Source of the DNA: a bacterium
GTDB taxonomy: Bacteria; Electryoneota; Electryoneia; Electryoneales; Electryoneaceae
DNA: 64,000 nucleotides
NCBI GenBank assembly: GCA_020444265.1
Contig: JAHLLH010000007.1
Span: 62,001 to 126,000, forward strand
Direction of reading: 5' to 3'
Position 1 is the first letter of the stretch. Every line of letters starts with the position of its first letter. The notes below the pieces were generated by a model that saw only the letters and a list, made by a program, of their open reading frames with translations, was not told the origin of the DNA and ran no database searches. Shown here in pieces: positions 1 to 7,949 of this stretch. The translations under genes and the position numbers were made by a program.

Positions 1-752
1 AACGGCTGCAATGCCAGCTCGATTTCGTGCTGCTCCCAGATGGTGTTGTCTTCCTCGCTCGCCTCGATGAAGCCCACTTCGCTGTGGGAATACTTGATCG
101 GTACACCCATTTCTGCAAGCAGGACCATCGCCTCGCGACGCAGGGTTTCACCGAAGACAAATGGGCTGGTCGTATGGTAGCCACGGTCATTGGAGGCGTA
201 GACATCTTCCGCTTCCGGGGTTTTGCCGAGGAAGTATTCGACCTCGCCCAGGGCGTGCAACTCGACACCGGTCTGGCTGCGAGCACGTTCATAGGCATAA
301 CGAACGATCGTATCCGGAGATTCCGGCAAGGGTAATCCGTTCGGCCCGAAATGCCCGCATAGAAGCGACAAGGTTGGGACCGGGGAGAAGGGGTTTAGGA
401 AGGCAGATCGGACACGTGGACGCAGCACGATATCCGATTTCCCGGTTTGAATGCCCATCATCCCGAAGAGGCTTGAACCATCGGCACGTTCCCCGCCAGT
501 GATGACGTCACGCAGATGCATGAAGTCGCGCGGGACAAAATCAAGCGTCTTTAAATCGCCGTCCCCACCAATGTGCATCAGGCTGACGACACGGATGCGG
601 TGTTCACGGACAAACTCGATCAGATCGTCTGCCGTCCACTGGTCTGGAGACTTGCCGAACATGCGTTCGAGACGGGACGAGGGAAGGAGCTGACCTTCAT
701 CGGCGAGGATGCCGGGGTGGAGCAATGCGGAATAGGGAGTGTCTTGTGGCAT
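1..752 (-). CDS. Glutamine synthetase (5' part, cut by window edge)
   Basis: Read by hand on the minus strand from ATG at 752; about 250 codons are open to the window edge without a stop, so the C-terminal catalytic half is missing. The frame has a beta-grasp domain with an ADGSSLFG element matching the FDGSS motif of glutamine synthetases, a linker with NPFSPVPTLSLLC, then the start of the catalytic domain with GEVEYFLG (metal-ligand glutamates) and EQHEIEL, equivalent to the GQHEI strand of the active site. The expected reaction is ATP-dependent amidation of glutamate to glutamine in the cytoplasm. An AAGAG lies upstream of the ATG. The GS subtype cannot be decided without the C-terminus. 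Family assignment is firm. Confidence 0.88.
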   Translation of the reverse strand, partial: MPQDTPYSALLHPGILADEGQLLPSSRLERMFGKSPDQWTADDLIEFVREHRIRVVSLMHIGGDGDLKTLDFVPRDFMHLRDVITGGERADGSSLFGMMGIQTGKSDIVLRPRVRSAFLNPFSPVPTLSLLCGHFGPNGLPLPESPDTIVRYAYERARSQTGVELHALGEVEYFLGKTPEAEDVYASNDRGYHTTSPFVFGETLRREAMVLLAEMGVPIKYSHSEVGFIEASEEDNTIWEQHEIELALQP

Positions 753-1035
753 AGTTGCAACTCTTGGTAACCTGTTTTGGCGTTTTTTCCTGTTGACGAG
801 TTCCGGTCACAGGGATCGTCAATGTAGGCTCCTGCGGGCAATTTCCGCAAAGAGAGGGGGAGAACGTGAAACTTCCCACAAGAGGTGTGGGAATTGTTGT
901 TTTAGAATGAAGTGATTGTTACTCCGCTCGCCCTCGTCTCCCGGTGCGCGATGCTTTCCCTTGTCGTACCCTGTCCCATCCAACATCTTGCCTGCGCCGC
1001 AGGCATCCTGCGGTCAGCCCATAAAACCACGAGTC
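753..1035. promoter_or_regulatory. Divergent intergenic region with inverted repeats
   Basis: This region separates the leftward glutamine synthetase gene from the rightward phosphatase gene. It holds a 7-bp inverted repeat, TTGACGA at 793-799 and TCGTCAA at 816-822, and a hairpin at 873-893 (TTCCCACA, 5-nt loop, TGTGGGAA) followed on the plus strand by TTGTTGTTTT, which looks like an intrinsic terminator. No open frame is convincing. The hairpin could end a short rightward transcript or act in a leader; I see no matching promoter. Confidence 0.4.
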
Positions 1036-2022
1036 ATGATGAACCTCCGTACCCTTTCAACCTCGCACCAGGAGCAGCTGGTCCAGCTGATGCGAGATGT
1101 CTCCGCGATGACACTGCGAGTGCAGCAAGACCTTGGTCGCAAGACCGCGTGGCGTAAAAAGGACCACAGCTTTGTCACCATTGCCGATCTGGCAGGGCAG
1201 GTTTTAATTCTGCACACTCTCGCGGAAGTGGTACCGGGCGAACGGATCTATGCTGAAGAGGAAGCGACTTCCCTGAAGAACACTCGTCGTCTTGGACTTG
1301 TACGTGAACTGGTTGAAGACCAATTACAGCGGACCGTTTCCATTGGTGAAGTGGTAGATTTGATCGGGTATCGTGGTGACATGGACTCGGATCGCACCTG
1401 GTTGCTCGATCCGATTGACGGGACGAAAGGATTTATTCGCACAGGGCATTATGCGGTTACCCTTGCCACGCTTGAGCAAGATCAGGTCACGCGCGGATGG
1501 CTCGCGGTTCCGGGTCCGAAAGAGAAAGCGCCGGATGTAAGCGGCTACCTCTTTGCTTCCCAGCGTGATGGGGGTGCAAAAAAAATCGACCTTGCAACTG
1601 GAACCGCATCAGCGCTTCCAGCCCCAGCCGACTTGCCGCTGCATGGTGGTGAGGTGAAGATCGCAGTGACTAAGGCGCACTACATTGACCTTCCACCCAC
1701 CGTTGATCCGAGTCAATGGAAAGCCGAACCCTATGCGATAGACAGCATCGCCAAGTATGCCGCTCTCGCGGTCGGTGCGGCCCACATCTACCCACGTAAG
1801 CCGAGCCGTTGGACCGGGCCCTTCTACTGTTGGGATCATGCAGCAGGGGTGCTACTGCTCAGGGAGACCGGAGGAGTAGCAACAGACCTGGCAGGTAAAC
1901 CATTGGATTGGAGCGCAGGTGTTCGTCTGACGAACAATCGTGGCATCTTCGCCGCGTCCCATCCCGATCTCCACGAACAACTCCAACCTCTTTTCGCGGA
2001 TCATGTACGCGACATCCTGTGA
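1036..2022 (+). CDS. 3'(2'),5'-bisphosphate nucleotidase (HAL2/SAL1-like)
   Basis: Member of the lithium-sensitive inositol-monophosphatase fold, closest in pattern to PAP phosphatases that hydrolyse 3'-phosphoadenosine 5'-phosphate from sulfate assimilation to AMP. Visible metal-site motifs are IYAEEEA, then LLDPIDGTKGF with both aspartates and the catalytic threonine, and near the C-terminus CWDHAAGVLLLRETGG. The open frame extends upstream to 916, but homology begins near the double ATG at 1036/1039, and residues upstream look like untranslated sequence; no strong ribosome site decides between the two ATGs. 328 residues suits the family. The gene stands alone. Substrate (PAP rather than another bisphosphate) is inferred from the family. 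Confidence 0.85.
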   Translation: MMNLRTLSTSHQEQLVQLMRDVSAMTLRVQQDLGRKTAWRKKDHSFVTIADLAGQVLILHTLAEVVPGERIYAEEEATSLKNTRRLGLVRELVEDQLQRTVSIGEVVDLIGYRGDMDSDRTWLLDPIDGTKGFIRTGHYAVTLATLEQDQVTRGWLAVPGPKEKAPDVSGYLFASQRDGGAKKIDLATGTASALPAPADLPLHGGEVKIAVTKAHYIDLPPTVDPSQWKAEPYAIDSIAKYAALAVGAAHIYPRKPSRWTGPFYCWDHAAGVLLLRETGGVATDLAGKPLDWSAGVRLTNNRGIFAASHPDLHEQLQPLFADHVRDIL

Positions 2023-2035
2023 CACCTGGCTGGCA

Positions 2036-2140
2036 CAAATAAATTGAGGGCTGAACGTTTCCGCTCAGCCCTCAATGTGACGTATTGCCGTCACAGGAAA
2101 TTCGGTGCTAGCTCAGTCGCGCATCGGACGTCATTGCTGT
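2036..2140 (-). ncRNA. Putative sigma-54-dependent small RNA, about 105 nt
   Basis: No gene is annotated here. On the minus strand a near-consensus sigma-54 promoter at 2167-2151 predicts a start at 2140 (an A). The transcript would contain a stem TGTGACG/CGTCACA with a 6-nt loop (2095-2076) and then the 11-bp terminator stem with a U-rich tail, ending near 2036. The only short frame, an 8-codon ATG...TAG at 2135, has no ribosome site. Palindromic sites suitable for an enhancer-binding protein lie 116-170 nt upstream of the start, and the gene immediately upstream encodes such a protein. Known analogues are GlmY/GlmZ, Qrr and CrcZ, which are sigma-54-driven RNAs. Existence and length are predictions; targets are unknown. 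Confidence 0.6.
2044..2075 (-). terminator. Intrinsic terminator of the putative small RNA
   Basis: Perfect 11-bp stem, TTGAGGGCTGA at 2044-2054 pairing with TCAGCCCTCAA at 2065-2075, with a 10-nt loop. On the minus strand the stem is followed at once by TTTATTTG, so it terminates leftward transcription. It could also serve the rightward phosphatase gene as a bidirectional hairpin, although the plus-strand side has no T tract. Confidence 0.75.
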
Positions 2141-2150
2141 CCTATACTAA

Positions 2151-2167
2151 AGCAAGCGACGGGCCAG
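2151..2167 (-). promoter_or_regulatory. rpoN-dependent promoter: Sigma-54 (-24/-12) promoter of the small RNA
   Basis: Minus-strand sequence CTGGCCCGTCGCTTGCT. Against the consensus YTGGCACG-N4-TTGCW it differs at one position (C for A in the -24 box). The invariant GG and GC are exactly 10 nt apart. It points left into the hairpin-terminated segment and has no protein-coding gene downstream before the convergent phosphatase gene. Confidence 0.7.
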
Positions 2168-2255
2168 TTTCATCTCTCCGAGTCAGAAACCGCTGAAACG
2201 CATGGCAGGGAACGTTTCTACCCTGGAGACCATAAAGTAGAGGACGATGCAGTAC

Positions 2256-2310
2256 TGTAACAAAAGTGACAGTAGTGTCACACCTTCACGTGTAATGTTA
2301 CAGTGTAACA
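2256..2310. promoter_or_regulatory. Palindromic activator sites upstream of the small RNA
   Basis: A 55-bp run of related half-sites: TGTAACA at 2256-2262; a perfect palindrome GTGACA-GTAG-TGTCAC at 2266-2281; and TGTTACA-G-TGTAACA at 2296-2310, also perfect. They sit at about -116 to -170 from the predicted start at 2140, the usual place for enhancer sites of NtrC-family activators. The GTGACA-N4-TGTCAC form recurs at 5424-5439 ahead of the neighbouring activator gene, which suggests one protein binds both. The sites end only 5 bp after the activator's stop codon. Confidence 0.6.
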
Positions 2311-2314
2311 GGCG

Positions 2315-5300
2315 TCAGCTTTCATGTCGTTCAAGCTTCATGCTTGCCATCTTCCTGTACAATGTTTGACGTGCAATCCCGAGTTCGCGAGCGGCACGGG
2401 CCACTACCCAACCATGCTTGTCAAGAGCGTGAAGAATCCGGTCACGTTCTGTTGGCGCAGGTTGCGTTGAGGAGACAGTGGTGGACGTTTTATCGGCATC
2501 CGGTGTGGAGGTGGAACTTGCATTACGAATCTCAGGAGGCAGGTGTTCAAACCGGATGGTTTTGTCACGAGTCACAATGACGGCTCGTTCGAGACAGTTT
2601 CGCAACTCACGAATATTTCCTGGCCAGGAGTATTGCATCAGGTGGGACAGCACATCTTCGCTGATCTCCTCGATCTCTTTTCCCGCCTGCTTGGAAATGG
2701 TCTGCAAGAGATCTGTAATCAGAAGGGGGATGTCATCACGTCTCTCGCGCAAGGGTGGAATCTCGATCGCCAGGACATTGATCCTGTAGTAGAGGTCCTC
2801 ACGGAATCGCCCCGCCTGCACCTCGTCCGTCATGACACGATTTGTGGCAATCAGAATACGAGTATCGACCGATATCGGGGTTGTGTCACCAACTCGTTCA
2901 ATCACCTTGTCATTGAGGACACGTAACAGCTTCACCTGGATGGCAGGGGACACTTCTCCAAATTCATCAAGGAAGAGGGTTCCTCCTTCTGCCCGTTCGA
3001 AATAGCCCACCTTGTCGCGTACCGCACCAGTAAACGAACCTTTTACATGTCCGAACAATTCACTTTCGAGCAACGTTTCTGTCAGAGCAGCGCAATGTAC
3101 CGCGACAAAGGGTCCAGTGACGCGATGGCTCTGGTGGTGGAGCGCGCGCGCGACCAGTTCTTTTCCGGTTCCGCTTTCACCGGTGATCAGAACAGTTGCA
3201 TCACTCGGCCCGATGTGTTCAATCATCGAGTAGATCTGACGCATACGTTCAGATTGACCAATCAGGTTATGGAAGCGAAACCGGGTCTGCATCAGATCTT
3301 CCAGACGCATCAGCTGGGTCTCATCACGGAAAATGACCAATCGTTCAGTGGATGCTTTGCCAAGGTGAAGCAGGGGGTTCATGCGTAGACGCACCATCTT
3401 GGTTTCGTCATGCAGTGTTGATAATTCAACCTGCGTATCCGAGACCGATGATCGGTTTTTTTCACTCGTCAGGAGTCGCGCCAGCACATCGCGCTGCTGG
3501 GGAAAGAGGTCCAGCAGGGCCATGCCGGGAACCTCTTCGTGATCCAGTTGGAAAAGCTCACCGAAGCTGAGGTTCGCACGTGTAATGATTCCTTCGCGGT
3601 CCAAGGTGATCAGGCCATCCAGAACACTGTTGAAAATGGCATCCAGGTGCTCTCGCTGAAAGGAAAGCTCCTCGTTCATCCGTCGTCGTTCTTCACTCTC
3701 CGTTTCCAGCTTCTGATTGGTTACAGCAAGCTGTTCGGAACGATGCAGAAACCGTTCTCGAAGCCGACGATAGGCGCGCATCAGGCGACTGCGAGCGTCA
3801 CGCCGGGCTTGACGAACCCGAAGCGTCGCGTAGAGGCTGAGCATCAGGAAATGGGGCAGAAGAAGGAGGATGGACAGCCAGAGATAAGGTCTAAATCGCC
3901 AGTAGGGATCAGGGTTTTGATCAAGCGAGTAGAAAGTCAGCACACCCCGGGCGTCCAGAATGGGAAGGTAGGGTTCCGATCCCTCAAATCCGGGGTGAAC
4001 AACCGAGACAAATGGGGCCAGAGAACCGGGCAGGTAGGCTTTCACCGTACCTGTTTCATCTAACATCCGAATGCCACCGTCCACCGCTTCGAGAGGAAAT
4101 AACCAGCTCTCTGAATTCGCCCAGATCGCCTGGCGAGCTCCAGCCGCCCACCCGGCCAGCTTGCCATCATACTGGGTAGCCTGCCAGAAATCATGTTCTT
4201 GTAGAATGTGCAAGCTGTCTGCGTGGGTGAGCATTCCGGCAGGGACTGCGGAGGTGGGCTGTGCGTGGACGAATCGGGTGAACTCCATATTATCGTGGGT
4301 TCGAAACTGAAGAATCGTGCCATCCTGGGTATAAATCTGGAAAAAAGAAACGATGGATGCAGCTTCTCTTTCCAACGGCTTACGGATATGGACGGCAAAC
4401 AGGGTGTCGCCACTGGAAGGAAAAGCGTACACCTCACCAGGAGCAGGCGGGAAAGAGCGGACCCAGCGAATAATGCCATCACCACTGATTTCCATCAAGG
4501 TGGCGCGTGCACCGGAAAGCAGGGTGTTCTGCACTCCCCCATCCGGTGCGATCACCTGGATGGGCAGCAGGATGGAAGGATTATCCGGACGACCACCGAA
4601 CAGGAAAACTTCTTCACCACGACGACTGCGCTTCCAATATCCCAGCCCGGGATGATTGGCGATGTCAACACGTGCAACCAACTCAGGTGTGCGTGTCCGA
4701 TTGAAAAAGAGGAGTCGGTGTACCATCGCGGCGTCGAGATCAGCGGTATAGTAGGCAACGAAACGGTTGATACCGCTGGAAGAGGGACACCCACCGGGGG
4801 TAGTAGGGAGGCTATAACCCGCAGACCATCGTTTAGCTTCCGCCGGACGAATCTGTCGGTCGAGCAGGATTTCCACACCATCAGCGATTTGAGCGCAGAA
4901 ATGAAGACTGTCAACCCCTGACAGGGAATGCCAGACCTTTGTGTAGACGAGGTCGAGCAACTGATCGTCGTCTACATCCACCGCTGCAACCGATGAATCG
5001 GGCACATTTTCAGGAAGCGACCATTGCTGGATAGGGTTGAACTGGCCATCAAGGATGATCACCTCAAGGGCGCCATCCACATTCATCAGCTGAACGGTTT
5101 CAAGACCTTCGACGGGCAGGTAATTGCCGGAAGGGAGGAACCGGCTGCCAGGTGGGAAGGAGGCGACTTCTGTCCCAACCAATGGATAGGTGCTTTGATC
5201 GTCAGGATCGGCATGCCGCAGCTTGTCTCGAAAGAAAAAGAGAGAAACTGCCTGCATAAGAAGGACAGTTATCGCCAGCAGAGTCATATCGTGAAACATG

Positions 5301-5344
5301 GTCCGCACGTAGGACCGTTTTACCTGTCTTTCCAGCATCGGCAT
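2315..5344 (-). CDS. Membrane-anchored sigma-54-dependent activator with extracytoplasmic propeller-like sensor
   Basis: About 1009 residues. An N-terminal membrane segment (near 20-40) is followed by some 430 residues outside the cytoplasm with propeller/FG-GAP-like elements (for example VDVDDDQLLDLVY near 125), a second membrane segment (near 487-508), a basic coiled coil (510-565), a PAS domain (about 565-670), a sigma-54 AAA+ domain (Walker A GESGTGKE near 724; GSFTGA loop; LFLDEFGEV Walker B) and a Fis-type helix-turn-helix at the C-terminus. There is no receiver domain, so it looks like a one-component transmembrane regulator. The open frame begins at GTG 5350, but ATG 5344 has GGAAG five bases upstream and is preferred. 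The GAFTGA loop reads GSFTGA, a tolerated variant. The same palindrome occurs on both sides of the gene. Confidence 0.9.
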   Translation of the reverse strand: MPMLERQVKRSYVRTMFHDMTLLAITVLLMQAVSLFFFRDKLRHADPDDQSTYPLVGTEVASFPPGSRFLPSGNYLPVEGLETVQLMNVDGALEVIILDGQFNPIQQWSLPENVPDSSVAAVDVDDDQLLDLVYTKVWHSLSGVDSLHFCAQIADGVEILLDRQIRPAEAKRWSAGYSLPTTPGGCPSSSGINRFVAYYTADLDAAMVHRLLFFNRTRTPELVARVDIANHPGLGYWKRSRRGEEVFLFGGRPDNPSILLPIQVIAPDGGVQNTLLSGARATLMEISGDGIIRWVRSFPPAPGEVYAFPSSGDTLFAVHIRKPLEREAASIVSFFQIYTQDGTILQFRTHDNMEFTRFVHAQPTSAVPAGMLTHADSLHILQEHDFWQATQYDGKLAGWAAGARQAIWANSESWLFPLEAVDGGIRMLDETGTVKAYLPGSLAPFVSVVHPGFEGSEPYLPILDARGVLTFYSLDQNPDPYWRFRPYLWLSILLLLPHFLMLSLYATLRVRQARRDARSRLMRAYRRLRERFLHRSEQLAVTNQKLETESEERRRMNEELSFQREHLDAIFNSVLDGLITLDREGIITRANLSFGELFQLDHEEVPGMALLDLFPQQRDVLARLLTSEKNRSSVSDTQVELSTLHDETKMVRLRMNPLLHLGKASTERLVIFRDETQLMRLEDLMQTRFRFHNLIGQSERMRQIYSMIEHIGPSDATVLITGESGTGKELVARALHHQSHRVTGPFVAVHCAALTETLLESELFGHVKGSFTGAVRDKVGYFERAEGGTLFLDEFGEVSPAIQVKLLRVLNDKVIERVGDTTPISVDTRILIATNRVMTDEVQAGRFREDLYYRINVLAIEIPPLRERRDDIPLLITDLLQTISKQAGKEIEEISEDVLSHLMQYSWPGNIRELRNCLERAVIVTRDKTIRFEHLPPEIRNASSTSTPDADKTSTTVSSTQPAPTERDRILHALDKHGWVVARAARELGIARQTLYRKMASMKLERHES

Positions 5345-5422
5345 GGACACTTCCTGTCACAATCGCAAGTGGCTGTAAAATGGGATAAAACATCGTCCAC
5401 ATGCAATTTGTGAATCCGACGA

Positions 5423-5448
5423 TGTGACACTTCTGTCACGATGTGACA
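5423..5448. promoter_or_regulatory. Operator palindromes upstream of the sigma-54 activator gene
   Basis: TGTGACA-CTTC-TGTCAC at 5423-5439 is followed by another TGTGACA at 5442-5448. A degenerate third site, TGTGACA then TGTCC on the minus strand, overlaps the start codon around 5345-5361. The core palindrome GTGACA-N4-TGTCAC is the same as at 2266-2281. No -24/-12 promoter with correct spacing was found ahead of the gene (a candidate has an 11-nt gap), so the sites may repress or otherwise autoregulate a sigma-70 promoter. Confidence 0.55.
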
Positions 5449-5474
5449 CACGTGAACGGAGAAGAAAAGACAAC

Positions 5475-5503
5475 AAAAAAGGACCGGGATTTCCCGGTCC
5501 TTC
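5475..5503 (-). terminator. Intrinsic terminator after rpoD
   Basis: GGACCGGG at 5481-5488 pairs with CCCGGTCC at 5493-5500 around a 4-nt loop. On the minus strand the stem is followed by six T residues (5480-5475). It lies 27 bases past the rpoD stop codon. Confidence 0.9.
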
Positions 5504-5526
5504 TAACAAAGTCACTCAGAGCACAA

Positions 5527-6357
5527 TCAACCCAGGTAGGCCCGTAACGCCTTGCTGCGACTGGTGTGACGCAGACGACGGATCGCCTTTTCCTTGATCT
5601 GACGAACACGTTCACGTGTCAGGTTGAACTTCTCCCCGATCTCTTCGAGAGTCAACGGCTGCTCGATGTTGAGACCGAAGTAGAGACGGATCACTTCCGC
5701 CTCACGTGGGGAGAGAGTTGCCAGGGCGCGCTCGATTTCGCGCTTGAGCGAATCGCTCATCAGGCTTGTGTCGGGCGGTGGTTCCTGGTCGTTGTGCAAA
5801 ATGTCCAGCAGACGGTTGTCCTCGCCCTGGTTGAAGGGAGCGTCCATCGAAAGATGACGTCCCGACATTTTCAGGGTGTCGGTCACCTCAAACGGTGTCA
5901 TTTCCAGCGCATCTGCGATTTCTTCCGGGCTTGGTTCACGCTCGAACTTCTGTTCGAGGTTACTGTAGGCTTTCCCGATTTTGTTCAGTGCGCCGACACG
6001 GTTGAGGGGCAGACGGACTACACGGCTCTGCTCCGCGAGTGCCTGCAGAATCGATTGACGAATCCACCAGACCGCATAGGAGATAAACTTGAACCCGCGG
6101 GTTTCGTCGAAACGTTCAGCTGCCTTGATCAACCCGAGGTTGCCCTCGTTGATCAAGTCGCCGAGGCTGAGGCCCTGGTTCTGGTACTGCTTGGCAACAC
6201 TGACAACAAAACGAAGATTCGCTTTCGTCAGCTTCTCCAGGGCTTCTTTTTCGCCGGTACGAATCCTTTGGGCGAGTTCAATCTCCTGCTGTGTTGTCAG
6301 CAGGTCATACTCGCCAATTTCCTGCAAATACTTTTCCAGGGACTGGTTGGCTCTCAC
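5527..6357 (-). CDS. rpoD: Primary RNA polymerase sigma factor, short form
   Basis: 276-residue sigma-70 family housekeeping factor. It starts directly with region 1.2 ([15 protein letters not shown]), then region 2 with the -10 recognition helix ([29 protein letters not shown]), region 3 ([14 protein letters not shown]) and region 4 with the helix-turn-helix ([28 protein letters not shown]). Region 1.1 and the non-conserved insert are absent, as in Bacteroidota/Chlorobi. The frame can begin at TTG 6372, but GTG 6357 has GGAAGGA seven bases upstream and gives the normal N-terminus, so I use it. It follows degP by a few tens of bases and is probably co-transcribed with it. Confidence 0.95.
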   Translation of the reverse strand: MRANQSLEKYLQEIGEYDLLTTQQEIELAQRIRTGEKEALEKLTKANLRFVVSVAKQYQNQGLSLGDLINEGNLGLIKAAERFDETRGFKFISYAVWWIRQSILQALAEQSRVVRLPLNRVGALNKIGKAYSNLEQKFEREPSPEEIADALEMTPFEVTDTLKMSGRHLSMDAPFNQGEDNRLLDILHNDQEPPPDTSLMSDSLKREIERALATLSPREAEVIRLYFGLNIEQPLTLEEIGEKFNLTRERVRQIKEKAIRRLRHTSRSKALRAYLG

Positions 6358-6395
6358 TCGTCGTCCTTCCAATCACCAACTAATGGGACCCAAAG

Positions 6396-7949
6396 CTACC
6401 GTTTCAAGGCGGTAAAGTGGCTGATGCCCTTTCCACCCCGGTAGTACATCACCAGCACAGCTCGTGCCGGTTCACCGAGTCCAGCGGTTATCTGCTGCCA
6501 GTCGCTGAGTGTGTGGACTTGTTTGCCACCCACTTTGGCGATCACATCGCCAATCTGCAGCTTTCCTTCCGACGGACTCTCTTGTTCAATATTGACAACC
6601 ACAACCCCATGTTCCACCTCGATATCAAACTGGCGGGCCTGTGGGTTGGTTAAGGCCATCACACGCAGCCCCATCCAGGAATGGGAGCTGTTATTCATAC
6701 TTGGATTCGCGGTGGCGACATAATCGCTGCGATCCGCGAGGGTGAACAGCAGAGTACGTTCCTGCTGGTCACGAATGATCGTCAACTCCATCGCCTCGCC
6801 CGGCTTGTGCTGGGCCACCAGGAGACGGAACTGGGTGACATCTTCGATTGTCTGGCCATCGACGGCGGTAATCACATCGGTGGCCATCAACCCTCCAGCT
6901 TCAGCAGGAGTGTCTGGACTGACCGATTCGACAAAGATGCCGGCTACGCTTATGTCGAGACCGAGTGCTTCTTTTTTCAAATCGTCCAGCTCGACAGGCA
7001 TCATCCCGAGATAGCCGCGCTGCACATACCCGGATTCGAGCAAGTCCGCGACCACATCACGCGCCATATTGATCGGAATCGCAAAGCCGATTCCCTGGGC
7101 GCTGGTGCTGACCGCGCTGTTCACCCCGATAACCTCGCCCTGAATATTCGCCAGGGGACCACCAGAGTTACCGAAGTTGATGGAAGCATCCGTTTGAATG
7201 AAGTCCTGAAAGACAGGTCCTCCACCCGAGATCGAAAGATCACTCCGCCCTTTAGCGCTAATCACACCAACCGTCAGCGTCCAATCGAGCCCCATCGGGT
7301 TGCCCATCGCGATGGCCCAGTCGCCAATCCGGATTTCCTCACTGTCACCCAGGTCTGCAACCCAACTGGCTTCCACTTTGCCAATTTCCAGCAAGGCGAT
7401 ATCGGTTTCGGGGTCGGCCCCGATCAGGGTCGCGTCCCGTTCCTCACCATCAAAGAGCGTCACTCTGATCTCAGTGGCATCCTCAACCACATGGTGGTTG
7501 GTCAGCACATGGCCCCGGTCGTCGATAATGAAGCCAGACCCGCCAGATGTGGCGCGTCTGGGACGAGGGGACTGCTGGTCGCCACGGAAAAAGAAATCGT
7601 GAAAATCCTCGTACCCGGAAACTTCCCGGGTGACCGTAACATTCACAACCGACGGTTTCAACCGTTCTGCCACCCCGACAAAGGGGCTCTCGAACCCGGA
7701 TGCTGGCCGTTCGGAACGTTTTGGAGCACGCTCAAGTTGCGCGACGACATCGCTCGGACTCGTACCCTGATCCAGCGGGGAGGGTGAAACCGCCTCGCCG
7801 GGCTCTTCGACCATTACTTCCTGTTCAGGACGATCGGTGTCCACAGGGCGGAGCCGTCCGCTGATCATGAAGGCGGCGGCCAACACAAAGAGGGCAATCA
7901 GAAGTGTCAGGGCGCCATTTCGTATCGAAGAAGCGCTGCGGTTGCTCAT
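6396..7949 (-). CDS. degP: HtrA/DegP-type periplasmic serine protease
   Basis: 517 residues. An uncleaved signal anchor or signal peptide (about 13-30) precedes a low-complexity linker and a trypsin-like domain. The catalytic triad is visible as His153 in LTNHHVV, Asp183 in DPETDIALL and Ser262 in INFGNSGGPL. Two PDZ domains follow (about 305-400 and 425-515), the second ending in a strand-rich C-terminus. Expected role: periplasmic protease and chaperone acting on misfolded envelope proteins, plausible in a cell exporting many large beta-rich proteins. It is upstream of rpoD on the same strand with a short gap, so the two are likely an operon. Confidence 0.94.
   Translation of the reverse strand: MSNRSASSIRNGALTLLIALFVLAAAFMISGRLRPVDTDRPEQEVMVEEPGEAVSPSPLDQGTSPSDVVAQLERAPKRSERPASGFESPFVGVAERLKPSVVNVTVTREVSGYEDFHDFFFRGDQQSPRPRRATSGGSGFIIDDRGHVLTNHHVVEDATEIRVTLFDGEERDATLIGADPETDIALLEIGKVEASWVADLGDSEEIRIGDWAIAMGNPMGLDWTLTVGVISAKGRSDLSISGGGPVFQDFIQTDASINFGNSGGPLANIQGEVIGVNSAVSTSAQGIGFAIPINMARDVVADLLESGYVQRGYLGMMPVELDDLKKEALGLDISVAGIFVESVSPDTPAEAGGLMATDVITAVDGQTIEDVTQFRLLVAQHKPGEAMELTIIRDQQERTLLFTLADRSDYVATANPSMNNSSHSWMGLRVMALTNPQARQFDIEVEHGVVVVNIEQESPSEGKLQIGDVIAKVGGKQVHTLSDWQQITAGLGEPARAVLVMYYRGGKGISHFTALKR

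Noticed and set aside
5394-5418. Possible sigma-54 promoter directly ahead of the activator gene
   Set aside because: TTGCA is perfect but the GG is 11 rather than 10 bases away, a spacing the sigma-54 polymerase does not normally accept.
6681-7787. 368-codon plus-strand frame inside degP
   Set aside because: Opposite to a complete DegP with intact triad and PDZ domains; no family resemblance in the shadow frame.
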